This document shows positions 10,197-18,665 of a stretch of 64,000 nucleotides of DNA, piece after piece. The notes beneath the pieces were generated by a model that worked only from the letters and a program-made list of their open reading frames with translations, had not been told where the DNA came from and made no database searches. Position 1 is the stretch's first letter. Every line of letters begins with the position of its first letter. A program made the translations under genes and the position numbers. The stretch comes from Methylophilus sp. (GTDB lineage Bacteria; Pseudomonadota; Gammaproteobacteria; Burkholderiales; Methylophilaceae), in contig NZ_SSGF01000006.1 of the NCBI RefSeq assembly GCF_008015755.1, positions 62,001-126,000 on the forward strand. Reading direction: 5' to 3'.

Positions 10197-10928
10197 TTGG
10201 GAAAAAAAGTGAGCTATAAAAGTAAAATCATTGATTTTTGTACCGAAAATCGCGTTTCAACAACTGAAGTTGCTGACGCATTGGGAAAGTCAGGTGTACT
10301 GCCAAAAGTAACTGCGCTGAACCCTAATCAGTACAGAGTAGGCCCCGTCAGAGCGATATTTACTGCGCACAACTCGAACTATGCAGTGCATGAGCAAATA
10401 CGAGAAGTAAAAAAGGGCGAAGTTGTTATCATCTTCGCACATGCATGTGAGGACAGGGCCATTATCGGAGATCTGGTTTCTAAATACATCTTATTGTACA
10501 AGGGCGCGGCAGCTCTTGTCGTACAAGGGTTAGTACGAGACGCTGCAACCTTAAAGCGTCAAAATTACTCCGTTTGGGCAGAAGGCGTTTCTCCACTGGG
10601 CTGCTTTAATGATCCAGCCAAACCATATCCCGAAGACTTAGAAAAGCAAATGCGCGCAACCTATGAAGGTGGAATTGCGATATGTGATGATGGTGGAGTG
10701 ACTGTTATACCTGCCGACAGACTGAATGAAGAAATGCTGACCCAGTTAAAACTGATCGAAATGCAAGAGGATATATGGTTCTTTTGTCTTGACACGTTAA
10801 AATGGGATACAAAAAAAATAGTATGCGATAAGGCATATCTAACAGAGCAAAGTCTGCTATCAAGTACCCATATCGAACAGTTAAGCGAGTTATCAAAAGC
10901 CCTAGATCAAGGAAAAACTAGTGAATAA
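10197..10928 (+). CDS. RraA-like / HMG-CHA aldolase-type protein
   Basis: STTEVADALGKSGVLP..., GEVVIIFAHACEDRAIIGDLVSKYILLYKGAAALVVQGLVRDAATLKRQNYSVWAEGVSP; TTG start in the track, GTG at 10209 is an alternative. Confidence 0.78.
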   Translation: MGKKVSYKSKIIDFCTENRVSTTEVADALGKSGVLPKVTALNPNQYRVGPVRAIFTAHNSNYAVHEQIREVKKGEVVIIFAHACEDRAIIGDLVSKYILLYKGAAALVVQGLVRDAATLKRQNYSVWAEGVSPLGCFNDPAKPYPEDLEKQMRATYEGGIAICDDGGVTVIPADRLNEEMLTQLKLIEMQEDIWFFCLDTLKWDTKKIVCDKAYLTEQSLLSSTHIEQLSELSKALDQGKTSE

Positions 10929-10983
10929 TAGTTTTTCAGATTATTTTGTGCTGTAACGTCATAAAAGAAAAGAACCTCAAAGC

Positions 10984-12120
10984 ATGATCCCATTTAATCG
11001 CCCCCCATACACAGGCAATGAAGAGCAGCATGTATTGAATGCTATGCGCAGTGAAAAAATTTCTGGCGATGGCAAATACGGATTACTCTGTCAACAGTGG
11101 TTCGAGGAAAAGCTGAATTGCAACAAAGCACTACTTACGCCCTCGTGCACTCAGGCTCTTGAAATTGCAGCGATACTAATAGATATTCAACCAGGTGACG
11201 AAGTCATTATGCCCAGCTACACGTTTGTGAGCACGGCAAATGCATTCGTTATGCGTGGGGCAAAAATCGTTTTTGTTGACATTAGACCAGATACACTAAA
11301 TATTGACGAACGCCTGATTGAGGCTGCAATTACCCCGAAAACCAAAGCGATAGTGCCAGTACATTATGCGGGTGTTGGCTGTGACATGGATGTGATCATG
11401 GATATTGCTAATAGACACAAATTGTATGTGGTAGAGGATGCTGCACAAGGCATGATGTCGACCTACAAAGGTAAACAACTAGGCTCTATTGGTCATCTTG
11501 CAGCATTCAGCTTTCATGAAACTAAAAACTTCACCAGTGGTGGCGAAGGTGGGTTACTCATCATTAACGATGCACAATTTGTTGCTCGTGCAGAGATTAT
11601 TCGTGAAAAAGGCACCAACCGTAGCCAGTTTTTCCGTGGCATGGTCGACAAATATACCTGGGTAGATATTGGTAGTAGCTATTTGCCGAGTGAGATACAA
11701 GCGGCTTACCTTTGGGGACAGTTAGAGCAAGCGAACCAAATCACTGAGAACAGACTGGCAAGTTGGAATAGTTACTACGAACAACTAAGCAACTTAGCAA
11801 CACAGGAAAAGTTCGAACTTCCGATCAGTCCTGAAGATTGCCAACATAACGGACATATGTTTTACCTTAAAACCAAAAACCTGTTGCAGCGTACCGAATT
11901 GCTGTCACATCTGAAAGCTGAAGGGGTTTACGCTGTTTTTCACTACGTGCCGCTGCACAACGCGCCTGCAGGAAAACAGTTTTCCCGATTTAATGGTGCA
12001 GATCAGTTCACAACGGCAGAGAGTGAGCGACTGATCAGATTACCTATGTGGTTTAATTTTGGCCAGGATTCGTTGAACCATGTAGTGAAAAGTGTTTTGA
12101 GTTTTTATGAGAAAAATTAG
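10984..12120 (+). CDS. wecE: DegT/DnrJ/EryC1/StrS aminotransferase, dTDP-4-amino-4,6-dideoxygalactose transaminase-like
   Basis: MIPFNRPPYTGNEEQHV, MPSYTFVSTANAFV, VVEDAAQG, SFHETKNFTSGGEGG (PLP lysine), REKGTNRSQFFRGMVDKYTWVDIGSSYLPSE typical of WecE. Confidence 0.88.
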   Translation: MIPFNRPPYTGNEEQHVLNAMRSEKISGDGKYGLLCQQWFEEKLNCNKALLTPSCTQALEIAAILIDIQPGDEVIMPSYTFVSTANAFVMRGAKIVFVDIRPDTLNIDERLIEAAITPKTKAIVPVHYAGVGCDMDVIMDIANRHKLYVVEDAAQGMMSTYKGKQLGSIGHLAAFSFHETKNFTSGGEGGLLIINDAQFVARAEIIREKGTNRSQFFRGMVDKYTWVDIGSSYLPSEIQAAYLWGQLEQANQITENRLASWNSYYEQLSNLATQEKFELPISPEDCQHNGHMFYLKTKNLLQRTELLSHLKAEGVYAVFHYVPLHNAPAGKQFSRFNGADQFTTAESERLIRLPMWFNFGQDSLNHVVKSVLSFYEKN

Positions 12121-12811
12121 TAGTAAGCACTCCAATCGCCGCCTTTACAATTGGTTGGTTTATGACATTGGTGATCGCTTCCTAACAAAGAATAGCGAAA
12201 AATATAAAGGTCAACTTTACGACCTGGGCTGTGGCGAAGCACCTCATAAGGAATTTTTTCTTAATTTTGCCGAGAGGTACATAGGCGTCGACTGGACTGG
12301 CAGCTACCATAACACGCATGCGGATATTAGCGCCGACCTCAATCTTGAACTACCTATAGACTCTGAAGTTGCCGATACTGTTATCTCTATGTCAGTCATG
12401 GAGCACCTTCGCGAGCCACAAACAATGCTCAACGAGGCTAACCGCATTCTAAAACCTGGGGGAAACTTCGTGATGCAGGTGCCATGGCAATGGTGGTTGC
12501 ATGAAGTGCCATACGACTTTTTTAGATATACCCCCTATGGCCTTAAATATATGTTGGAAAAAGCAGGCTTTACTAATGTTGCGGTTGAGCCACAATCGGG
12601 TTTTTTTAGCATGTGGTTTTTAAAATTTAACTATTTTAGTTTGCGAGTTATTCGTGGCCCTCGTTTGCTTAAACGGCTCTTTATGATTACTTGCATCCCT
12701 TTTTGGTATATCGGTCAAATGATTGCCCCGCATCTGGACAAACTAGACTCCGACTGGAGCGCGGAAACAATAGGTTATTTTGTAACAGCCAAAAAACCAT
12801 TGGCCAAATGA
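12107..12811 (+). CDS. Class I SAM-dependent methyltransferase (Methyltransf_11-like)
   Basis: LYDLGCGEAPHKEFF, MSVMEHLREPQTMLNEANRILKPGG; overlaps preceding stop. Confidence 0.83.
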   Translation: MRKISSKHSNRRLYNWLVYDIGDRFLTKNSEKYKGQLYDLGCGEAPHKEFFLNFAERYIGVDWTGSYHNTHADISADLNLELPIDSEVADTVISMSVMEHLREPQTMLNEANRILKPGGNFVMQVPWQWWLHEVPYDFFRYTPYGLKYMLEKAGFTNVAVEPQSGFFSMWFLKFNYFSLRVIRGPRLLKRLFMITCIPFWYIGQMIAPHLDKLDSDWSAETIGYFVTAKKPLAK

Positions 12812-14244
12812 CGCTCAAAAAACAAGCATTTTCTGCCATCAGGTGGACCTCATTCTCGTTGTTTACCAGAGCATTTTTGCAATTTGCTCAAATTGCGATT
12901 CTGGCCAGAATATTAACGCCTGCGGATTTTGGCCTTGCTGCTATCGTGACGTCTATCATGGCTTTTTTGCAGATTTTCGCAGATGCCGGCATCAGTAATG
13001 CGATTATCCATTACCAGAACATCTCTAACACTCAACAATCCAGCCTGTATTGGCTCAATGTTTGTGCCACATCGGTGTTGGCGATAGCGCTAGTGCTATT
13101 TAGTGGGCTGCTGGCAACATGGTATCAACAGCCAAATCTTGAAAACTTAATTACATTAGCTGCGCTGGCAATGATAGCAAGCTCTATTGGTCTACAGCTA
13201 CGCTTAAAAGCACAGAAAAACCTCAATTTTTCACCTCTGGCCAAAGTGGATGTATCAGCGGCGCTTTTAGGCTTTATATCTGCCATCGCCTCCGCATTTG
13301 TTGGGTTTGGCGTTTATTCTTTACTCATTGGTGCATTAATCACCTCAGTATTAAGTAGCTTGTTGTCATGGGTCTATTTATCAGATGGCTGGAGACCTCT
13401 AATAAGACTTAAGCTCAGCGAAATTCGTGAGTTCTTGCAGTTTGGTGGCTATATGATGGCGAACAATCTAGCTAACTCATTCAACTCACAAATTGATGTT
13501 TTGCTGGGTGGAAAAATGATGTCAGCGCAGGCCATTGGCCAATATAGCATTGCCAAAAGTCTTAACTTGAATATCGCCATGATTGTTAACCCGATTGTGA
13601 CGCAAGTTGGCCTGCCTGTAATGGCGCAAGCGCAAAATGACTCAGCTTTGCTAAAACGCATCTATTTACAGACGATGCTCATGACGGCATCGATCAATTT
13701 TCCGATATACATCTTTCTGATCTTTTTTGCCCCCGAAGTTGTAGCTTTATATTTGGGCGAAAGTTGGTCTTCTGCCATCCCGTTAATGCAAATATTTGCA
13801 GCATGGGCACTACTCAGATCTACTGGTAATCCAGTGGGGAGCTTACTGATGGCTAAAGGCAGAGCAGACCTCAGTTTTAAATGGAATCTGACATGGCTGT
13901 TCATCACCCCACCTGCGATTTGGTTAGGCAGTCACTATGGTGCAACAGGCATGGCTATTTCCATGGTGCTTTTGGGCATTGTCGGATACTGGCCTAACTG
14001 GTACTTTCTGATCAAACCATTATCAGGAATAGGCTTTGGCGAGTATTCAGGACACCTGATAAAACCATTACTAATCTCAATGCTTGCTGTGATTACTGGA
14101 TATTTGGCGATAACATTAGCCACAACGCCAATTTACAGACTCATAGGAGCGCTATTAATCTCTTCAGCCTCTTATTTAATAATGAGTTTTTATTTTAATA
14201 AAACATGGTTTAAAGTCATCATGGAGTTTATCAAAGGAAGATAA
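12808..14244 (+). CDS. Wzx/MOP-family oligosaccharide flippase (lipopolysaccharide biosynthesis protein)
   Basis: MTLKKQAFSAIRWTSFSLFTRAFLQFAQIAILARILTPADFGL and repeated TM segments; true start probably 12808 (ATGA overlap), not 12691 as in the ORF track. Confidence 0.85.
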   Translation: MTLKKQAFSAIRWTSFSLFTRAFLQFAQIAILARILTPADFGLAAIVTSIMAFLQIFADAGISNAIIHYQNISNTQQSSLYWLNVCATSVLAIALVLFSGLLATWYQQPNLENLITLAALAMIASSIGLQLRLKAQKNLNFSPLAKVDVSAALLGFISAIASAFVGFGVYSLLIGALITSVLSSLLSWVYLSDGWRPLIRLKLSEIREFLQFGGYMMANNLANSFNSQIDVLLGGKMMSAQAIGQYSIAKSLNLNIAMIVNPIVTQVGLPVMAQAQNDSALLKRIYLQTMLMTASINFPIYIFLIFFAPEVVALYLGESWSSAIPLMQIFAAWALLRSTGNPVGSLLMAKGRADLSFKWNLTWLFITPPAIWLGSHYGATGMAISMVLLGIVGYWPNWYFLIKPLSGIGFGEYSGHLIKPLLISMLAVITGYLAITLATTPIYRLIGALLISSASYLIMSFYFNKTWFKVIMEFIKGR

Positions 14245-14338
14245 GCATTCATGCAACAAAGAATGATTTAAAATCATGAACTCTATGACTTTTTACCAAA
14301 ATGCACTCGCGACCTTATTACTAGGCAATGCTCTCTAA

Positions 14339-15286
14339 ATGCTTCCCCCTCTTGTCAGCATCATCATCCCGTATTTTAACGCAGCGCAATTTATTGAAGA
14401 GTGCGTCAACAGTATTTTGAATCAAAGCTATTCAAACATTGAAATCATCATTGTGGATGATGGCTCTGTAGATAATGGCCTAGAAAAAATCTCACTGATA
14501 CCCCAGCTTAAAATCATTCATCAGAAAAATGCTGGCGCTTGTGTCGCAAGAAACCGGGGATTGGATGCAGCGCGTGGGGAGTTTGTTAAGTTTTTAGATG
14601 CTGATGATTACCTGGAAAAGGACTGTATTGCATTACAAGTAGAGGAAGCGCTCAAACACGATAACAACACAATTGTTTATGGCAACTTTACGATAGTGAG
14701 CCAAAACACGCTCAAACCAGTTAACACGCGTATTGCACCTCAAAATCAAACAGCCACGTTACTGTTTTCTGATTTACTGACCACCACCCCTTTGCATCGC
14801 AAATACATGTTAGAAGCTATTGGCGGCTTTGATACCAGATTTAAAAATGGGCAAGAGTGGAATCTGCATGTCAGGTTGGCCGGTAAAGGTTATCAATTTG
14901 TGCACATGGATACGAATGTTTATTTTTATCGTGTGCATGCGGCTGACGGCAGAATTTCTAATAAAAGAAAAAGGCATACAGACAGCTCAATTGCACATGA
15001 AATAGACAAAGTACGTTTTACTGGTGAGGCTCTACAAAGCGCAGTTTCAGGAGATATGCGACCATATATTTCGATGAGATATTGGTGGGTGGGTAGACTC
15101 GCATTAAGGCATAGCCTACCGTCATTTGCTAGTTTTGCTTTTAATGAAGCCAAATCAACCTATTCAAACTACAAGCAAAAGTGGCCACTATACTATAGGC
15201 TATTGCACACGATCCTCGGTGCCAATCTCGCAGAGAGGGTGCTGTCACCTATTTATGATTGGTTTGGTGGAAAGTATCACAAATAA
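14339..15286 (+). CDS. Family 2 glycosyltransferase
   Basis: PLVSIIIPYFNAAQFIEECVNSILNQSYSNIEIIIVDDGSVD, FLDADD. Confidence 0.93.
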   Translation: MLPPLVSIIIPYFNAAQFIEECVNSILNQSYSNIEIIIVDDGSVDNGLEKISLIPQLKIIHQKNAGACVARNRGLDAARGEFVKFLDADDYLEKDCIALQVEEALKHDNNTIVYGNFTIVSQNTLKPVNTRIAPQNQTATLLFSDLLTTTPLHRKYMLEAIGGFDTRFKNGQEWNLHVRLAGKGYQFVHMDTNVYFYRVHAADGRISNKRKRHTDSSIAHEIDKVRFTGEALQSAVSGDMRPYISMRYWWVGRLALRHSLPSFASFAFNEAKSTYSNYKQKWPLYYRLLHTILGANLAERVLSPIYDWFGGKYHK

Positions 15287-15288
15287 AT

Positions 15289-16047
15289 ATGAAAGTTTCT
15301 ATCATTACGCCGATGTATAACTCGGGTTTATATATTGAAGAGACCATTCAATCGGTATTGTCACAAACATTACCAGAGTGGGAAATGATCATTGTCGACA
15401 ATTATTCCTCTGATGAATCATGCTCGATTGTTGAAAGTTATGTTCAAAATGATCCCAGAATTAAACTGATCAGGAATCATCGTAATGGTGGCGCCGCTGA
15501 AGCCCGAAATAAAGGAATGGATATCGCACAAGGTGCTTATATTGCTTTTTTAGATAGCGATGATTTTTGGTATCCAACATTCTTAGAGGATATGTATTCT
15601 TTTTCCAGCAAAAATAATTACAGTTTTTGTTACGCCTCTTATGAAATTGCGATCAACACATTATCCAATATACAAAAAGAGTTTACGGTTCCGGTGGTGG
15701 CAACCTATGAAAGCATGCTCAAAGTATGTGTTATCTCTTGTCTAACTGCATTTATACGCCGTGAACTGGTTGGGGACAGCAGAATGGAAGGAAAAATTAA
15801 CGAGGATTACTTCTTCTGGCTAGCATTGCTGAAAAAAACACCTCAGGCTCACGGATACCAGTCTGCGCTCGCTATCTACCGCTTAAGGCCAAACTCGGCA
15901 TCGCGCAATAAACTAGAGGTTGCTTATCAAAAATGGGTGGGATTTAGAACAAGAGAGCAGATTCCTTTTTGGAAGTCTGTTTACTATTTCTCGTATTACT
16001 TTTGGCATGGTTTAAAAAAATACGCCTTTAGTTTCAAAAAACATTAA
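15289..16047 (+). CDS. Family 2 glycosyltransferase
   Basis: MKVSIITPMYNSGLYIEETIQSVLSQT...IVDNYSSDES, FLDSDDFW; start at internal Met 15289. Confidence 0.93.
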   Translation: MKVSIITPMYNSGLYIEETIQSVLSQTLPEWEMIIVDNYSSDESCSIVESYVQNDPRIKLIRNHRNGGAAEARNKGMDIAQGAYIAFLDSDDFWYPTFLEDMYSFSSKNNYSFCYASYEIAINTLSNIQKEFTVPVVATYESMLKVCVISCLTAFIRRELVGDSRMEGKINEDYFFWLALLKKTPQAHGYQSALAIYRLRPNSASRNKLEVAYQKWVGFRTREQIPFWKSVYYFSYYFWHGLKKYAFSFKKH

Positions 16048-16063
16048 CTCCATTCACACTCAG

Positions 16064-16636
16064 ATGCTTAAACGCCTATTAGACATTATTTTGTCTTTAC
16101 TATTATTACTGTTGCTGTTGATTCCGATCGTACTCACTGCTTTAGCTGTGAAACTCACCTCCAAAGGGGATGCACTTTATTGGTCTCGTCGTATTGGCAA
16201 ATGTAATACAATATTTTCAATGCCAAAATTTAGATCCATGCAAACTGGCACCCCACAAATTGCCACGCATTTAATGAATCAACAAAGCAATCCCAATAGT
16301 TTTCTTACACCTATTGGCAGTTTTATACGCAAAACAAGCCTGGATGAATTGCCGCAGTTATGGAGTGTGCTTAAAGGGGACATGTCGATTGTGGGGCCAC
16401 GCCCTGCCCTGTTTAACCAAGATGACCTTGTTAGCTTGCGCACAGAGCAAGGCGTGCACACATTGAAACCCGGCATCACTGGCTGGGCGCAAATCAACGG
16501 CAGGGATGAGATTCCGATTCCGCAAAAAGTGGCTTTGGATGCATATTACCTTGCCCACCAATCAGTTTGGCTGGATTTCAAGATTATTTTACTGACTGCA
16601 ATCAAAGTGTTAAGACGTGATAACATCACGCATTGA
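16064..16636 (+). CDS. Initiating sugar-phosphate (undecaprenyl-phosphate) transferase, PglC/WbaP-like
   Basis: MLKRLLDIILSLLLLLLL TM, FSMPKFRSM, TSLDELPQLWSVLKGDMSIVGPRPAL, PGITGWAQINGR. Confidence 0.93.
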   Translation: MLKRLLDIILSLLLLLLLLIPIVLTALAVKLTSKGDALYWSRRIGKCNTIFSMPKFRSMQTGTPQIATHLMNQQSNPNSFLTPIGSFIRKTSLDELPQLWSVLKGDMSIVGPRPALFNQDDLVSLRTEQGVHTLKPGITGWAQINGRDEIPIPQKVALDAYYLAHQSVWLDFKIILLTAIKVLRRDNITH

Positions 16637-16652
16637 TTATTGAATTGCAACC

Positions 16653-18572
16653 ATGCTTAAACTCCATCCAAAATTATTGTCTTTTTTGGCTTTTCTGCAT
16701 GATGCCATCGTAGTCATTGCTGCCTGGCTGATGGCGTTTGCACTTCGTTTTAATTTCCATATCCCTAATCAATTCGTCAGTTTTTTCTTTCAAAGCCTCC
16801 CAATTATCTTCATTTTTCATAGTATTTGCTTCTACAGTTTTGGTTTGTACAAAGGCGTTTGGCGCTTTGCCAGCCTGCCTGACTTAAAACGCATTATGCG
16901 TGCTGTGGCATTTGCTGCGCTACTGAGCGCCACCTTTGCCTTATTGGTACACCCTTCAATCGTCATTCCACGCTCGGTACTAATTCTAAACCCCATGTTA
17001 TTGCTGTTAACCATGGGCGGCAGCCGCTTTATTTATCGCGCCTGGAAAGAGCGCCGTTTGTTTAACGGCATTGCGCTGCAAGGCAAACCTGTGATTGTGA
17101 TTGGTGTTGAAGACGCTTCGTTTAACCTGATTAAAGAGCTGAGCAAAAACCCTGAGTGGCGCGTGGTGGCGATGGTTGACCCTAGCAACAAGTTGGTCGG
17201 GCGAGAGATCATGCACACCAAGGTCGAGGGCGGCTTGGAGGATATGGCGCAGATTGCGGCGCGTCACAACTGCCAGCACTGCATGATTGCAATGCCGGGG
17301 AGTAGACATGAAAAGCGTCGCATGGCGGTTGAGGCAGCGCGTAAAGTCGAGGGCATGGAGGTGTTGACCTTGCCTGCGATGTCGGATCTGATCAGTGGCC
17401 GGATTAGCTTATCGCAGATTCGCAAGATTGATGTAGAGGATTTGCTTGGCCGTGATGTGGTGCAGTTGGATACACATGGCTTAAGCAGTATGCTGGCAAA
17501 TAAAGTGGTGTTGGTGTCTGGTGCCGCTGGCTCGATTGGCTCTGAGTTGTGTCGGCAGATATTGAGTTTTCACCCTGCGCAATTGATTTGTCTGGATATT
17601 TCAGAGTATGCGCTTTATACGCTCCAGCAGGAATTTAGCCAATGGGTGACAGATACCGAGCTGGTTTACCTGGTGGCCGATGTGAAAAACCAGACGCGTA
17701 TTCAGCGCATTTTACAAAGCCATCAACCTGACGTGGTCTTGCATGCTGGCGCTTACAAGCATGTGCCGATGATGGAGCATTTTAATGTGGTGGAGGCCTT
17801 GCAAAACAATGCGCATGGCACTTACCAGATTGCGGCGGCTTGCCAGGCGGCAGGGGTGCCGACGTTTGTCTTGGTATCCACCGATAAAGCCGTTAACCCG
17901 ACGAATGTCATGGGGGCCAGCAAACGATTGGCAGAGCTCATTTGTCAGGGCTTGCAACATGCCGACAGTAGCAATACTCGCTTTATCACCGTGCGCTTTG
18001 GCAATGTGTTGGGCAGCAGTGGCAGCGTGATCCCCAAGTTCCGTGAGCAGATCGCGCACGGCGGGCCACTGACGATTACTCATCCTGACATCACGCGTTA
18101 CTTTATGTCTATCCCCGAGGCAGCCCAGTTGGTGTTGCAAGCCGCGACCATGGGCAATGGCGGCGAAGTGTTTGTGCTGGATATGGGCACACCGGTGAAG
18201 ATTATTGATCTGGCGCGCGACATGATTAAATTATCTGGCTTGCAAGAACAAGAAATTCGCATTGAATTTACCGGATTACGCCCAGGCGAAAAACTCTATG
18301 AAGAGCTGCTGGCAGATGATGAAAACACCCTGCCGACCAGCCACGAAAAATTACGCATTGCACAAGCGCGAAGCGCAGATACGCTTTGGTTAAGTAACTT
18401 GCTGGAGTGGCTGGCAAGCGTGCCACATTTACAAGAAGTGCAAATCAAGCAAGACTTACAGCGTTGGGTAGAAGAATACCAACCGGATACGCGCCCGGCG
18501 CCTGATGTTTCTTTGCGTGGTGGCGTGTTATCACTGGACACCCTGCCCTCACCTTCGCAGCATATACACTGA
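16653..18572 (+). CDS. Membrane-anchored NDP-sugar 4,6-dehydratase/epimerase, FlaA1/WbpM/PglF-like
   Basis: N-terminal TM region; VSGAAGSIGSELCRQIL Rossmann motif; VMGASKRLAE with Met in place of catalytic Tyr (MX3K) as in WbpM/FlaA1. Confidence 0.92.
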   Translation: MLKLHPKLLSFLAFLHDAIVVIAAWLMAFALRFNFHIPNQFVSFFFQSLPIIFIFHSICFYSFGLYKGVWRFASLPDLKRIMRAVAFAALLSATFALLVHPSIVIPRSVLILNPMLLLLTMGGSRFIYRAWKERRLFNGIALQGKPVIVIGVEDASFNLIKELSKNPEWRVVAMVDPSNKLVGREIMHTKVEGGLEDMAQIAARHNCQHCMIAMPGSRHEKRRMAVEAARKVEGMEVLTLPAMSDLISGRISLSQIRKIDVEDLLGRDVVQLDTHGLSSMLANKVVLVSGAAGSIGSELCRQILSFHPAQLICLDISEYALYTLQQEFSQWVTDTELVYLVADVKNQTRIQRILQSHQPDVVLHAGAYKHVPMMEHFNVVEALQNNAHGTYQIAAACQAAGVPTFVLVSTDKAVNPTNVMGASKRLAELICQGLQHADSSNTRFITVRFGNVLGSSGSVIPKFREQIAHGGPLTITHPDITRYFMSIPEAAQLVLQAATMGNGGEVFVLDMGTPVKIIDLARDMIKLSGLQEQEIRIEFTGLRPGEKLYEELLADDENTLPTSHEKLRIAQARSADTLWLSNLLEWLASVPHLQEVQIKQDLQRWVEEYQPDTRPAPDVSLRGGVLSLDTLPSPSQHIH

Positions 18573-18665
18573 TATATTGTTGATATTTACCTATTCAGCA
18601 TATTCTGCGGTTTGATGTCGTTTACAATAGTGCCCCTTCCATTCGCACTGCTTTGAGTACTCTTT

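Noticed and set aside
17712-18140. 142-aa minus-strand ORF opposite the FlaA1/WbpM-like gene
   Set aside because: Shadow ORF over the catalytic domain; no independent support.
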